A DNA stretch of 64,000 nt from Fen-549 sp050011315 (GCA_050011315.1 JBEKJI010000006.1:28495-92494); one strand, 5' to 3'; numbered from the stretch's first letter, positions 15,405 through 25,659 are shown. Notes: generated by a model not told the origin, from the sequence alone. Translations and numbers: made by a program.

Positions 15405-16482
15405 AACTCCTATGCGACATGCAACCCTTGTCCTGGAGGACGGAACCACCTACGAGGGACGCGCCGTGGGTGCTCCGGGCATCAGTGCCGGCGAGGCCTG
15501 TTTCACCACGGCCATGGCGGGCTACGAAGAGGCCGTCACCGATCCTAGCTATGCGGCTCAGGTACTCGCTTTCAGCTATCCGTTGATCGGCAACTACGGC
15601 GTCGACCGAGCACGGATGGAGTCGGGATCTGTTCAGTGCGCGGGCGTGGTCATGCGCCGGGCGCGGCCCGAGTTCGCAGCCTGGCTGACGTCCCAGGGCG
15701 CCGTAGCGATCGACGACATAGACACGCGTGCGCTCGTCCGCCGCATCCGCGAGGGCGGTGTGATGCGCTGCGCGCTCGGCGAGGCGCCGGCCGGCGAGCT
15801 GCTGCAGCGGGCCCTCGCCGAGCCCCACATCGACGTCGACAGGATGACGGCTGATCGGGTTGTCCGCCCGCCGCTCGCCTACGACGTCTGCGCCCACGAA
15901 CCCGTGGTATCCGGTGATGGACCGCGCTGCGTGGTGATGGACTTCGGCTGCAAGCGCTCGATCGTGCGCCGTTTGGTCGAGCGCGGGCTCGAGGTCGTCC
16001 TCGTCCCCGGTTACTGGGGCGCCGAGGCGATTCTCGCGCTGAAGCCTCGTGTCGTCCTCGTCGGTAACGGCCCCGGCGACCCCGCCCAGCTGGACGACGC
16101 GGTCGAGACCGTGCGCACGTTGATCGGAACGCTGCCACTGTTTGGAATCTGCCTCGGCCACCAGTTGCTCGGTCTGGCGCTGGGGCTCAAAACCTTCAAG
16201 CTCCCCTTCGGTCACCGGGGCGCGAACCATCCCGTGCGCGTGCGCGACAGCCAGAGGGTGCTGGTGACCGTACAGAATCACGGCTTCGCAGTCGCCCGCT
16301 CGGACGCCTGCGAGGTCAGCCACATGTCGCTCAACGACGGCACCGTGGAGGGTCTCGAAAGCGACGATTTCGCCTCGGTTCAGTTCCATCCCGAAGCGGC
16401 GCCCGGCCCGCTCGACGCACTGCCCTTCTTCGAAAGGATCGCCTCCGCGTGCCGAAGCGGACTGACATCGAAAGCATTTTGA
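15400..16482 (+). CDS. carA: carbamoyl-phosphate synthase small subunit
   Basis: The glutaminase subunit, 360 residues, releasing ammonia from glutamine for CarB. The N-terminal CPSase_sm domain (about 5-125) has YEEAVTDPSYAAQVLAF. The class I amidotransferase domain has the nucleophile Cys in FGICLGHQLLGLA, and the His/Glu pair in VQFHPEAAPGP. Two starts are possible, ATG 15400 and ATG 15412; the first lies inside an ARG-box repeat. It overlaps carB by 34 bases. Proximity to the arginine operon and the shared operator suggest an arginine-linked carbamoyl phosphate supply. Confidence 0.94.
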   Translation: MQTPMRHATLVLEDGTTYEGRAVGAPGISAGEACFTTAMAGYEEAVTDPSYAAQVLAFSYPLIGNYGVDRARMESGSVQCAGVVMRRARPEFAAWLTSQGAVAIDDIDTRALVRRIREGGVMRCALGEAPAGELLQRALAEPHIDVDRMTADRVVRPPLAYDVCAHEPVVSGDGPRCVVMDFGCKRSIVRRLVERGLEVVLVPGYWGAEAILALKPRVVLVGNGPGDPAQLDDAVETVRTLIGTLPLFGICLGHQLLGLALGLKTFKLPFGHRGANHPVRVRDSQRVLVTVQNHGFAVARSDACEVSHMSLNDGTVEGLESDDFASVQFHPEAAPGPLDALPFFERIASACRSGLTSKAF

Positions 16483-19097
16483 TCGTCGGCTCGGGCCCGA
16501 TCCGGATCGGGCAGGCGTGTGAGTTCGACTACTCCGGCGCCCAGGCCTGCCGCGTTCTGCGCAGCGAGGGTTACCGGGTCGTGCTCGTCAACTCCAACCC
16601 GGCCACGATCATGACCGACCCGGAGTGGGCGGACGCGACCTACCTCGAGCCGCTCGACGCCGAGGCGGTAGGTCAGGTGATAGCCCGCGAGCGCCCCGAT
16701 GCTCTCCTGCCCACGCTTGGCGGCCAAACGGCGCTCAATCTCGCCGTCGAGCTGGCGCGCTCCGGTGTTCTCGAGCGCTACGGAATCGAGCTGATCGGAG
16801 CCGACGTCGAGGCGATCAGCCGCGCCGAGGACCGCTCGATCTTCCGCGAGACGATGATCTCGGCCGGGTTGCCGGTGCCAGAGAGCGTCATCGTCACGTC
16901 GCTCTCCCAGCTCGACGAGTGCCCGCTCCCCGCGGTCGTACGGCCGGCCTTCACTCTCGGCGGCCAGGGCGGCGGCTTGGCGCGCGATCGCAACGAGCTC
17001 GAACGCCAGGTGAAGCGTGGCCTTCGCATTAGCCCGGTCGGGCAGGTGCTGGTCGAGCGCTCGTTGCAAGGCTGGCAGGAGTTCGAGCTCGAGGTGATGG
17101 TCGACCGGGCCGGAAACTGCGTGATCGTCTGCTCGATCGAGAACATCGACCCGATGGGCGTACACACCGGCGACTCCTGGACGGTCGCGCCGCAGCAGAC
17201 ACTCCCCGACGCCGAGTACCAGCGCCTACGTGAGGCCGCCTTCGCCTGCGCCCGGGCCGTCGGCGTGGCCACCGGCGGCGCGAACGTCCAGTTCGCGTAC
17301 GAGCCGGAGACGCGCGAGCTGGTCTTGATCGAGATGAATCCGCGTGTCTCGCGCTCCTCGGCGCTCGCCTCGAAGGCGACCGGTTTCCCGATCGCCAAGC
17401 TGGCTGCCCTGCTCGCCGTCGGCTACACGCTCGACGAGCTTCCGAACGACATCACCGGCAAGTCCTCGGCGGCCTTCGAGCCGGCGCTCGATTACGTCGC
17501 TGTCAAGGCTCCCCGTTTCGACTGGGAAAAGTTCGCCGCCGAGCCGGTGCTCGGCACCGAGATGCGCGCGGTCGGCGAGGCGCTCGGCCTCGGGCGCACC
17601 TTTCCGGAAGCGTTTCTCAAGGCCCTGGACGGGCTCGAGCAGAAGCTCCCGATTCCCGAGTTCCCGGGCGCGCACCCCTACTTCCGGCGCGAACTCGACT
17701 CCATCCGCGAGGCCGAGGAGGCGCTTGCAGATAGCGGCGACATTCCAGTAGCGAAGCGGTTCGGCCTTCCCGACTCGCGCGTCGCCCGAGTGCTCGGCAT
17801 CTCCGAGAAAGAGGTGCGCGCGCGCCGCGGTCGCCCGGGGCGGCTCGCCGTCGACTCCTGCGCCGCCGAGTTCGAGGCGCGTACCCCGTACTTCTACCTC
17901 TCCTTCGAGACCGGCGACTCGATCGAATCCTCGGCCGGGTCGCGCATCCTCATCCTCGGATCGGGCCCGAACCGGATCGGGCAGGGAATCGAGTTCGACT
18001 ACTGCTGCGTGCACGCCGCTCAGAGCTTCCGCCGGCTCGGCTACGAAGCCGTGATGCTCAACTCCAACCCTGAGACCGTCTCTACCGACTACGACACCTC
18101 CAGCCGCCTCTACCTCGAGCCGGTCACAATTGAGCGCGTTCTCGACGTCGTCGCGCACGAGCAGCCGCAGGCAGTCGTCGTCACGCTCGGAGGCCAGACT
18201 CCCTTGAAGCTGGCCCGGGCGCTCGCGGACGAAGGAGTCCCGCTGGCCGGCGAGCCGCTGGCTGCGATAGAGGCGGCCGAGGATCGAGGCGCCTTCGGCG
18301 AGGTCGTCGCCGAGCTGGGCCTGCTCGCGCCGCGCTGGGGGACGGCCTCTAGCAGCGCCGAGGCGCAGGAGATCGCCCGCAAGATCGGCACACCGGTGCT
18401 GGTGCGCCCGCACTACGTGCTCGGCGGCCGCGGCATGCGGGTCGTCCGCGACGCCGACACGCTCGAGATCGACGAGCCGGTGCTGGTGGACGAGTACCTG
18501 GAGGGAGCGATCGAGCTGGACGTGGACGCGCTCTGCGACGGCGAGCACGCGTGGGTGGCCGCGGTGCTCGAGCACGTCGAGCCGACGGGCGTGCACTCCG
18601 GCGACTCAGCCTGCGTCGTACCCGGCCCCTCGGTCTTCCCGGCGCTCGAGCGCGAGATCAGGGAACTGGCAGACGCCCTCGCCGGCCGTCTCGGCATCCG
18701 GGGACTGCTCAACCTTCAGCTCGCGCTGCACGACGGGCGCCTCTACGTGCTCGAGGCGAATCCCCGTGCCTCGCGCACGGTTCCCTTCGTGGCCAAAGCG
18801 ACGGGGATCCCGCTGGTCGACGCGGCCTGCCGGCTGATGCTCGGGGCTCGGCTCGAGGAGCTCGGACTACCCGAGCGAGCGCAGCCGACCCGTGTCTGGG
18901 CCAAGGAGGCGATCTTCCCCGAGGATCGCTTCGCCGGCGCCGCCGTCCGCGGCCCCGAGATGAAATCGACCGGCGAGGTGATGGCGGGCGGGAAGACGGC
19001 CGCCGAGGCTTACGCCCGGGTTCTACGCGCCGCGGGGCGCGGGCGAGCGAGCGGAAGCATCGGCTTTTCGCTCCAGGAGCTGGAAAAAGCGGTCTGA
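16449..19097 (+). CDS. carB: carbamoyl-phosphate synthase large subunit lacking the allosteric domain
   Basis: 882 residues against about 1070 in most bacteria. Both ATP-grasp halves are present: GSGPIRIGQACEFDYSG starts the first and GSGPNRIGQGIEFDY (about residue 505) the second. LVNSNPATIMTD and MLNSNPETVSTDYDTSSRLY flank the ATP sites. The middle oligomerisation region is about 40 residues shorter than usual. After GPEMKSTGEVMAGGKTAAEA the protein stops within about 35 residues, where the methylglyoxal-synthase-like allosteric domain (binding UMP and ornithine) should begin. No remnant of it follows in any frame before the next gene. Confidence 0.95.
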   Translation: MPKRTDIESILIVGSGPIRIGQACEFDYSGAQACRVLRSEGYRVVLVNSNPATIMTDPEWADATYLEPLDAEAVGQVIARERPDALLPTLGGQTALNLAVELARSGVLERYGIELIGADVEAISRAEDRSIFRETMISAGLPVPESVIVTSLSQLDECPLPAVVRPAFTLGGQGGGLARDRNELERQVKRGLRISPVGQVLVERSLQGWQEFELEVMVDRAGNCVIVCSIENIDPMGVHTGDSWTVAPQQTLPDAEYQRLREAAFACARAVGVATGGANVQFAYEPETRELVLIEMNPRVSRSSALASKATGFPIAKLAALLAVGYTLDELPNDITGKSSAAFEPALDYVAVKAPRFDWEKFAAEPVLGTEMRAVGEALGLGRTFPEAFLKALDGLEQKLPIPEFPGAHPYFRRELDSIREAEEALADSGDIPVAKRFGLPDSRVARVLGISEKEVRARRGRPGRLAVDSCAAEFEARTPYFYLSFETGDSIESSAGSRILILGSGPNRIGQGIEFDYCCVHAAQSFRRLGYEAVMLNSNPETVSTDYDTSSRLYLEPVTIERVLDVVAHEQPQAVVVTLGGQTPLKLARALADEGVPLAGEPLAAIEAAEDRGAFGEVVAELGLLAPRWGTASSSAEAQEIARKIGTPVLVRPHYVLGGRGMRVVRDADTLEIDEPVLVDEYLEGAIELDVDALCDGEHAWVAAVLEHVEPTGVHSGDSACVVPGPSVFPALEREIRELADALAGRLGIRGLLNLQLALHDGRLYVLEANPRASRTVPFVAKATGIPLVDAACRLMLGARLEELGLPERAQPTRVWAKEAIFPEDRFAGAAVRGPEMKSTGEVMAGGKTAAEAYARVLRAAGRGRASGSIGFSLQELEKAV

Positions 19098-19214
19098 CCC
19101 GGCTTCGTACCGCCTCCGACACGCCGTCGCGAGCCGAATACTCCTCATCTGGGGGACGAGAATACCCCGTTCTCGGGACACTGCTTCACGACGCGAATCC
19201 CGACAGTTATATCG

Positions 19215-21032
19215 ATGGCGCGCTTCCATCGTTCTTGCGTGCGGCGCGGCCTGCGGGGAGTTCTCCTGGTCGGCGCGGCCGCGTGCCTAGGACTCCTGAG
19301 TACTACCGCATTCGCCGGCTCGCGCCCGTTCACACAGTCCTCTCAGTCTGCGCACGGTTCGCCTTCGGCCGAGAGCATCGTCCGTTTCGCCCCGGGCACC
19401 TCGGCGGCGGACATGAAGAAGATCGTCACCGATGCGGGCGGCGACGTGGCCACGGTCATGCCCGAGGTTTCCGCGGTTGCAGTGCGCAGCAACGACTCGA
19501 GCTTCGCCAGCAAGGTCGAGGCGGACCCGAAGGTCAACGCACTATTCGTCGATCGCTACATCTCCTGGGGACCAACGGATGAGCGCGCACCCGCCGCAGG
19601 CTCGGCGCCGCCGCGCTTCATCCCGAAGAACAAGGCCTCTTCGTTCCCGGATCCGCTGCACGACGCCGCCGCTCCCAACGCCGAGGGAATAGTGCAATGG
19701 GACGACAACCGCATGAACGTCCCGAACGCGTGGCAGAAGACGAGGGGCGACAAGTCGATCGTCGTCGCCGTGCTCGACACCGGTGTCCAGGGCGGCACGA
19801 AGGAGCTGCGCGACAACTTCGACGCGAGAACGTCCGAGAACGCCCTCGACTGCAAGTCGATCATCCGCGACTACGGTCTCGGCTTCCTCAAGGACAACGG
19901 GATTCTCGATGAGTGCCGTAACGGCGATACGGACGGTCACGGAACTTGGGTTGCGAGCCGGATCGGGGCCGCGGCGAACGGGTTCGGGTCGAACGGTGTC
20001 GCTCCAAAGGTGACGATCCGCAGCTACAAGGTGCTCGCCGGCGACTGGGGCGGACTCACGAGCTGGATCGTCGACGGCATGGTCGAGGCTTGCCAGGACG
20101 GCGCGGACATTCTCAACATGTCGATCGTCGGCTATGACGATCCCACGCTCCAGGCCGACGCCGAGGACTACCTGCTCTGGGCTGACGCAGTCAGCTACTG
20201 TCAGTCGCGCGGAACGGCGATAATCGCCTCGGCCGGGAACGATCACGTACGCATCGACCGTACGAACATCAAAGTCGCGGGTCGTAGGTTCACCGGCGCC
20301 GGCCAGGTCGCCAGCGGCTCGAAGGGAATTGGGACGGTCTACCCGGGCGATGAATCGCTCTTCCCTTACATCACCGATCTGCGCGGGATGCTGCTGGTGC
20401 CGGGTGGGCTACCCGGAGTGATCCTCGTCTCGGCGACCGGGAACGAAGTCGTCAACGCACCCGACGCCGATCCCTCGGTTCGCTGGCCCGCGAAGTGGAT
20501 CGGCAAACGCGACCAGCTCGCCTACTACTCGAACTACGGCTCGCGCATCGATTTGGCTGCACCGGGTGGAGCCCGGCAGTTCAACATCCCGCTCTTCGAC
20601 GGTGGCACGGACGACGTTTTGGCCGGCGGATACGGCTCGCTCGCCGCCGTCGATCCGAACTCCGCGTACTGCACCGACCCCTATACCTCGGCCTCGTACA
20701 ACTCGGCCTGCTTTACCATCGCCGGACAGGGCTTCGCCTGGTCGCAAGGAACTTCGATGGCCGCTCCCAACCTGAGCGGAGTCGCGGTGCTCGTTCTCGC
20801 GACCCACCGCTGGTTGCGGGACCGGCCCGACGCGTTGCTCGCACAATTGACGCGGACAGCTCGAGACGGAGTCGTCAACTACACCGGCCCGAACGATCCG
20901 AACAACACGGCCCCGGCACTCGACGGCACGGCCTGTGACCTCGGATACTGCCACCTCGACTTCAAGCATCCGATCTCGTCAGACGACGCCTATGGAGCAG
21001 GCATCGTCGACGCGGGATCAGCTGTCTCCTAG
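19215..21032 (+). CDS. secreted subtilisin-like serine protease (S8)
   Basis: 605 residues. A signal peptide (about 1-34) ends at AFAGS, so the protein is exported. Residues about 52-115 look like an inhibitor_I9-type propeptide (SIVRFAPGTSAADMKKIV). The catalytic triad is Asp188 in VVAVLDTGV, His242 in DGHGTWVAS and Ser514 in GTSMAAPNLSG. There is no C-terminal anchor. ATG 19215 is the likely start; GTG 19239 would also leave a signal peptide. It stands alone after carB and convergent with gltB. Function is probably extracellular proteolysis. Confidence 0.9.
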   Translation: MARFHRSCVRRGLRGVLLVGAAACLGLLSTTAFAGSRPFTQSSQSAHGSPSAESIVRFAPGTSAADMKKIVTDAGGDVATVMPEVSAVAVRSNDSSFASKVEADPKVNALFVDRYISWGPTDERAPAAGSAPPRFIPKNKASSFPDPLHDAAAPNAEGIVQWDDNRMNVPNAWQKTRGDKSIVVAVLDTGVQGGTKELRDNFDARTSENALDCKSIIRDYGLGFLKDNGILDECRNGDTDGHGTWVASRIGAAANGFGSNGVAPKVTIRSYKVLAGDWGGLTSWIVDGMVEACQDGADILNMSIVGYDDPTLQADAEDYLLWADAVSYCQSRGTAIIASAGNDHVRIDRTNIKVAGRRFTGAGQVASGSKGIGTVYPGDESLFPYITDLRGMLLVPGGLPGVILVSATGNEVVNAPDADPSVRWPAKWIGKRDQLAYYSNYGSRIDLAAPGGARQFNIPLFDGGTDDVLAGGYGSLAAVDPNSAYCTDPYTSASYNSACFTIAGQGFAWSQGTSMAAPNLSGVAVLVLATHRWLRDRPDALLAQLTRTARDGVVNYTGPNDPNNTAPALDGTACDLGYCHLDFKHPISSDDAYGAGIVDAGSAVS

Positions 21033-21046
21033 TCAGTAGTCCCCGC

Positions 21047-24000
21047 TCAACCGGCGACCGGGGCGGCACCCTCGGCGGCCTCTTGTGCCGAGCCCTCATG
21101 CTCTTCCTCGAGCCGGGCGACGTTCCGCTTCGGGTGTACGCGCCTGAAATCGGCGAGCGTGGTCTCCCAGCGCTCGAGCATCGCCTTGGCGCGCGGCGAG
21201 CCGGTGAGCTCGAGATGCTCCTCGAGCAGTATGCGCAGGTTCGCCGCGGCCGCGTCTTCCAGCGGTTCGGCAAAGACGAGATCGGGATTCATACGAACGC
21301 CCAGGTGCCCCTGTGGGTCGTAGACGAAGGCCTGGCCGCCACTCATGCCGGCGCCGAGGTTACGCCCGAACTCGCCCAGGATGACAACGGTTCCAGCGGT
21401 CATGTACTCGCAGGGATGCTCGCCGGTGCCCTCGACTACGGCGACGGTGCCCGAGTTCCTGACCGCGAAGCGCCCACCGACGCGCCCGGCGATGAAGAGG
21501 CGACCACCGGTCGCTCCGTAGAGCAGCGTGTTGCCTGCAAGGACCGGATGCCCGGCGACGCCCGCGTCGGGCCGGATAACGATCGTGCCTCCGTTCATTC
21601 CCTTGCCGACGTAATCGTTCGCCACCCCGATCAGCTCGAAGCTGATCCCGTCGGTGAGATAGGCGCCGAAGCTCTGTCCGGCGGCGCCGCGGAAGCGGGC
21701 CTTGAGACGTCCCGGCGGCGCTCCGAAGCCGAAGTGCTCGCCGATGTCTCCGCCGAGGCGCGCGCCGACCGTGCGATCGCGGTTCGTGATCGGGTAGTCG
21801 AGCTCCACATCCACGTCTCGCTCGAGGATCACTGCCGCTTCGGTCGCAAGCCGGTCGTTCAGCTCACCGCCGGTCGCGATCAGTCGAGGCTCTCCGGTGT
21901 AGTGGAACGGGCCGCTTGCTTCCTTCGCGAGTAGCGAAGAAAGGTCGACCAAGTCCTTTCGGGCACTGCCCGTCGAGCGCTGACGGAGTAGCTCCGTCCG
22001 CCCGATCGCATCGTTGAGCGAGCGCAGTCCGAGCGCGGCCAGCTGACGACGAACTTCTTCGGCGACGAAGAGGAGGTACGCCGCAACCTTTTCCGGAGTC
22101 CCTTCGAACCGTTTTCGTAGCTCGGGTCGCTGCGTTGCGATACCGACCGGGCAGCTGTCGAGATGGCAGGCGCGCACCATCAGGCAGCCCTCGGCCAGCA
22201 ATAGCGAGGTGCCGAAGCTGTACTCGTCCGCTCCCAAAAGAGCCGCCACGACGACATCGCGGCCCGTCTTGAAGCCTCCGTCGACCCGCACTCGCACGCG
22301 CCCGCGCAGACCCTCCGCGACCAGCGCCTGCTGCGTCTCGGCAAGCCCCAGCTCCCAGGGCGCACCGGCATTCTTGATAGACGAGAGCGGGCTCGCACCG
22401 GTGCCACCGTCGCACCCGGCGATGTGAACGACATCCGCAAGTGCCTTGACGACTCCGGCGGCGACGATGCCCACGCCCGCTTCAGCGACCAGCTTCACCG
22501 ATACCTCCGCGAGCGGGTGCGCCTGGCGAAGGTCGAAGACCAGCTGAGCGAGATCTTCGATCGAGTAGATGTCATGGTGCGGAGGCGGCGAGATGAGCGC
22601 GATCCCGGGCTCCGTGTGCCGCAGCTCGGCTATCTCTGCAGAAACCTTGTGCCCCGGAAGCTGGCCGCCCTCGCCGGGCTTCGCGCCCTGAGCGATCTTG
22701 ATCTGTAGCTCCTCCGCCGAGCGTAGGTAAGCGGGCGTGACGCCGAAACGTCCCGAGGCCACCTGTTTAATGGCGGAGTTGCGGGCCGTGCCGAAACGCG
22801 CGAGCGCCTCCCCGCCCTCACCCGAGTTCGAGCGAGCGCCGATCATGTTGAGGGCGATCGCGAGGGTCTCGTGCGCCTCGGCAGAAAGAGCGCCCTGGCT
22901 CATCGCCCCGGCCGAGAAGCGCTTGACGATGGACGATACGGGCTCGACGACCTCGAGCGGGAGCGGCGGTCCATCGGGAACCAACTCGAGCAGGTCGCGG
23001 AGCTCGAGCGGCTCGCGGTCGTTCACCGTCTTCGCGTATTGCTCGTAGATCTCCCAACCGCCGCCCGCAACAGCGCGGCGGAGGAGATATGCGGCCTCGC
23101 GCTGGCCGCTCGAGACCGACTCTTTGAGCGTGCTGACTATCGGAGCCGTGGTTGCGTGCTCTTCGCCGCCTCGGCGCATCTTGACGAAGCCTGGGTTTTC
23201 CAGCTGCGGGCGCTCCGCGAAGGCCTCGCCGAGCCGCCACCAGGCATCGGCCTCTAGCTCGGCGAAGCCGATTCCGCCGACAGCCGACGACGTGCGCGCA
23301 AACGCTTTGCTCATGACCTCGTCGGCAAGACCGATCGCCTCGAAGATCTGAGCCCCCCGATAGCTCGCCACATCCGAGATGCCCATCTTGGACATGACCT
23401 TGAGAACTCCGTCCTGCATTGTTCGGCGGAACCGCTCTTGCGCCTCGGCGGGGCCCGGACCTTCCCTCCCGAGCTTGGCGCTTTCCGCCAGCGCCGCCAT
23501 CGTCTCGAGCGAAAGCCGCGGACAGATCGCGTCGGCCCCGAAGCCGAGCAAGAGAGCGAAGTGATGCGTCTCACGCGACTCGTCGCTCTCGACGAGGATG
23601 GAGGCGCCTGTGCGTAGCTCCGATGCGACCAATCGCTGGTGAACGACGCCGACCGCCAGCAAGATCGGCATCGGCGCCCGCTCGGGCGAGATGCCCGTAT
23701 CGGTGATCAGAAGAAGTTGCTCGCCGCTTTGGACAGCCGCGGCCGCCTCGGTAGCCAGGCGTTCGCAGGCCGCTTCGAGCCCTTCGTCCTGCGTGAAGGT
23801 CGCGTCGAGGCGATGGCTCTTTAGGCCCTCGAGACCATCCGGGAAGAGGAAAAAGCTTTCCAGCTCGGTCAGCCTTGCCGCCTCGGCGTCTTCTCGCAAG
23901 ATAGGGGCGCGAGCTCCGAGCAGCGTTCGCACACTGAAGACGATCCGCTCTCGCAGGTGGTCGATAGGCGGATTGGTGACCTGTGCGAAGCGCTGCTTGA

Positions 24001-25486
24001 AGTAGGCCGGCAATGGACGAGAACGGTTCGCAAGCGGCGTCACCGCCGAGTCGTCGCCCATCGACGAGGTGGGCTCGTGACCCGTGGCGCCGATCGGACG
24101 CAGAATCACGTTCACCTCCTCGTTGGTGAAACCGAACGCGACCTGCCGCTGCACGAGATTCGGACTGTGCCGGCCGTCCGGCTCGCCGATCGAATGGGAT
24201 CTCAACCCCTCGTCCAACCAGCGCCTGTAGGGACGCCGGCTCGCCAGCTTCTGCTTGATCTGATCGTTCGAGAGCACCCCTCCCTGGGCAGGATCGACGG
24301 CGATCATCTCGCCCGGGCCGAGCATGCCGTGCTCGACCGTCACATCGGCCGGGAAATCGACGAGGCCCACCTCCGAAGCGCAGATCATGAGCCCGTCCGA
24401 TGCCGTGAGATAGCGAAGCGGGCGCAGCCCGTTCCGATCGAGGCCGGCGCCGACGACGCGCCCGTCGGTGAACACGATCCCGGCAGGCCCGTCCCAAGGC
24501 TCGATCAGGCAAGAGTGGAAGCGATAGAAGTCGCGAAGTTCCTCGTCCAGCTCCGGGTTCGCTTCCCAGGCCTCGGGTACGAGCATCGCGAGTGCATGAC
24601 GCACATCGCGGCCGCCGCGAACGAGCAGTTCGAGCGCGTTGTCGAGTGTGCGCGAGTCGGCGCTGGGGTCCTCGATCGCCGGGTAGAGCGAGGCGTCGTC
24701 CCCAGAGCCGAGGTGATGCTCGCGAGCGTGCATCCAGTTGACGTTCCCCGCCACCGCGTTGATCTCGCCGTTGTGACAGAGCATCCGGAACGGCTGGGCG
24801 CGCTCCCAGGTAGGAGTGGTATTGGTGGCGAACCGCTGATGGAAGATTCCAAACGGGACCTCGAGCTCCGGGTCGGCGAGATCCGGATAGAAGCCGGCCA
24901 GCTGATCGGCGGCGCAAAGGCCCTTGTAAGTGACCGTACGGAAAGAGAGCGAGGCGATGTAGAGACCCGTACTCTCGCGCTCGATGCGCTTACGAGCCCG
25001 ATACGCGACCAGCTCGTGTTCCTCTTCGCCGCATCCGGAGGGCGGAGAGAGGCGGGCCTGCATGATCTTTGGTTGTGTGCGGCGGGCGCGCGCGCCGAGA
25101 TGGGAGGGATTGACCGGGACTTCCCGCCAGCCCGCGAAGCCGATCTTCTCGAGCCGACAGGCCCGCTCGACGAGCTCGAGCTCGTTCTCGTCGTGCGCGA
25201 ACACCATCGCCAGCCCGCCGTCGGGCGCAAGGAGACGAGTGAGGGGCATCAGTACGCCGGCGCCGTCGCCTGTTAGCCCGTCCGCGTTGATGGCACCGCG
25301 GTGCTTGACTCGACAGAGCGCATCGAGAATCAGATCCAGCACGCGTCGCGACGGACGTCCCTGAACGTCCGCAATGAAGCCGATGCCGCAGGCATCTCGC
25401 TCTCTCGTGCGGTTGTTGATCTCGTATAGCGACTGCGTGACCAAAATCTTGCTTCCCTTCTTTCCCCGCCATTGCAGGGTCATCAC
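21047..25486 (-). CDS. gltB: glutamate synthase large (alpha) subunit
   Basis: 1479 residues, making two glutamates from glutamine and 2-oxoglutarate. The N-terminal glutaminase domain has its nucleophile cysteine in DACGIGFIADVQ (Cys33), exposed after propeptide removal. The FMN domain and the 3Fe-4S cysteines in ACHLDSCPVGIATQ (about 1102-1113) are intact. The C-terminal GXGXG beta-helix domain is present (GTVVILGEFGRNLGAGMSGG). The first ATG is at 25486; TTG 25444 behind GAAGGGAAG is an alternative that leaves an 18-residue propeptide. No gltD is nearby, so the small subunit must be elsewhere. A leader with a short ORF and operator lies upstream. Confidence 0.96.
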   Translation of the reverse strand: MMTLQWRGKKGSKILVTQSLYEINNRTRERDACGIGFIADVQGRPSRRVLDLILDALCRVKHRGAINADGLTGDGAGVLMPLTRLLAPDGGLAMVFAHDENELELVERACRLEKIGFAGWREVPVNPSHLGARARRTQPKIMQARLSPPSGCGEEEHELVAYRARKRIERESTGLYIASLSFRTVTYKGLCAADQLAGFYPDLADPELEVPFGIFHQRFATNTTPTWERAQPFRMLCHNGEINAVAGNVNWMHAREHHLGSGDDASLYPAIEDPSADSRTLDNALELLVRGGRDVRHALAMLVPEAWEANPELDEELRDFYRFHSCLIEPWDGPAGIVFTDGRVVGAGLDRNGLRPLRYLTASDGLMICASEVGLVDFPADVTVEHGMLGPGEMIAVDPAQGGVLSNDQIKQKLASRRPYRRWLDEGLRSHSIGEPDGRHSPNLVQRQVAFGFTNEEVNVILRPIGATGHEPTSSMGDDSAVTPLANRSRPLPAYFKQRFAQVTNPPIDHLRERIVFSVRTLLGARAPILREDAEAARLTELESFFLFPDGLEGLKSHRLDATFTQDEGLEAACERLATEAAAAVQSGEQLLLITDTGISPERAPMPILLAVGVVHQRLVASELRTGASILVESDESRETHHFALLLGFGADAICPRLSLETMAALAESAKLGREGPGPAEAQERFRRTMQDGVLKVMSKMGISDVASYRGAQIFEAIGLADEVMSKAFARTSSAVGGIGFAELEADAWWRLGEAFAERPQLENPGFVKMRRGGEEHATTAPIVSTLKESVSSGQREAAYLLRRAVAGGGWEIYEQYAKTVNDREPLELRDLLELVPDGPPLPLEVVEPVSSIVKRFSAGAMSQGALSAEAHETLAIALNMIGARSNSGEGGEALARFGTARNSAIKQVASGRFGVTPAYLRSAEELQIKIAQGAKPGEGGQLPGHKVSAEIAELRHTEPGIALISPPPHHDIYSIEDLAQLVFDLRQAHPLAEVSVKLVAEAGVGIVAAGVVKALADVVHIAGCDGGTGASPLSSIKNAGAPWELGLAETQQALVAEGLRGRVRVRVDGGFKTGRDVVVAALLGADEYSFGTSLLLAEGCLMVRACHLDSCPVGIATQRPELRKRFEGTPEKVAAYLLFVAEEVRRQLAALGLRSLNDAIGRTELLRQRSTGSARKDLVDLSSLLAKEASGPFHYTGEPRLIATGGELNDRLATEAAVILERDVDVELDYPITNRDRTVGARLGGDIGEHFGFGAPPGRLKARFRGAAGQSFGAYLTDGISFELIGVANDYVGKGMNGGTIVIRPDAGVAGHPVLAGNTLLYGATGGRLFIAGRVGGRFAVRNSGTVAVVEGTGEHPCEYMTAGTVVILGEFGRNLGAGMSGGQAFVYDPQGHLGVRMNPDLVFAEPLEDAAAANLRILLEEHLELTGSPRAKAMLERWETTLADFRRVHPKRNVARLEEEHEGSAQEAAEGAAPVAG

Positions 25487-25560
25487 AACGCCGGAGTGGA
25501 GTACCCCAGCTCCTCGCCTCCTTTTTTCAGCTAGTCGGCGCGGAGACGAGAAGACGCCGG

Positions 25561-25659
25561 CTAGCGTGTAGCAGCGCGCTTAGCCGAGGCCAGAGCAGCA
25601 GAGCGAGAGGAGACAGCCGTCATCCCAGACGTAGGCGGTGTCATTGCTGTGCTAGCCAT
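25561..25659 (-). CDS. possible 32-residue leader ORF before gltB
   Basis: ATG 25659 begins ten bases after a good -10 (25670-25675), so a message would start almost at this codon. The product is 32 residues, rich in Ala, Ser and Thr (begins MASTAMTPPTSGM). Its TAG stop (25561-25563) lies in the left arm of an 11-bp hairpin with one mismatch that ends about 25 bases later, before an AAAAAAGGAGG stretch. The next gene is gltB. The layout resembles a translated leader that senses ribosome position, but the codons do not point to one amino acid and coding is unproven. Confidence 0.4.
   Translation of the reverse strand: MASTAMTPPTSGMTAVSSRSAALASAKRAATR

Noticed and set aside
17226..18596. Open frame of 456 codons on the minus strand
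   Set aside because: Antisense to carB, which has all its catalytic motifs.
23957..25276. Open frame of 439 codons on the plus strand
   Set aside because: Lies antisense inside gltB; arginine- and valine-rich composition from high-GC shadow coding, no family motif.
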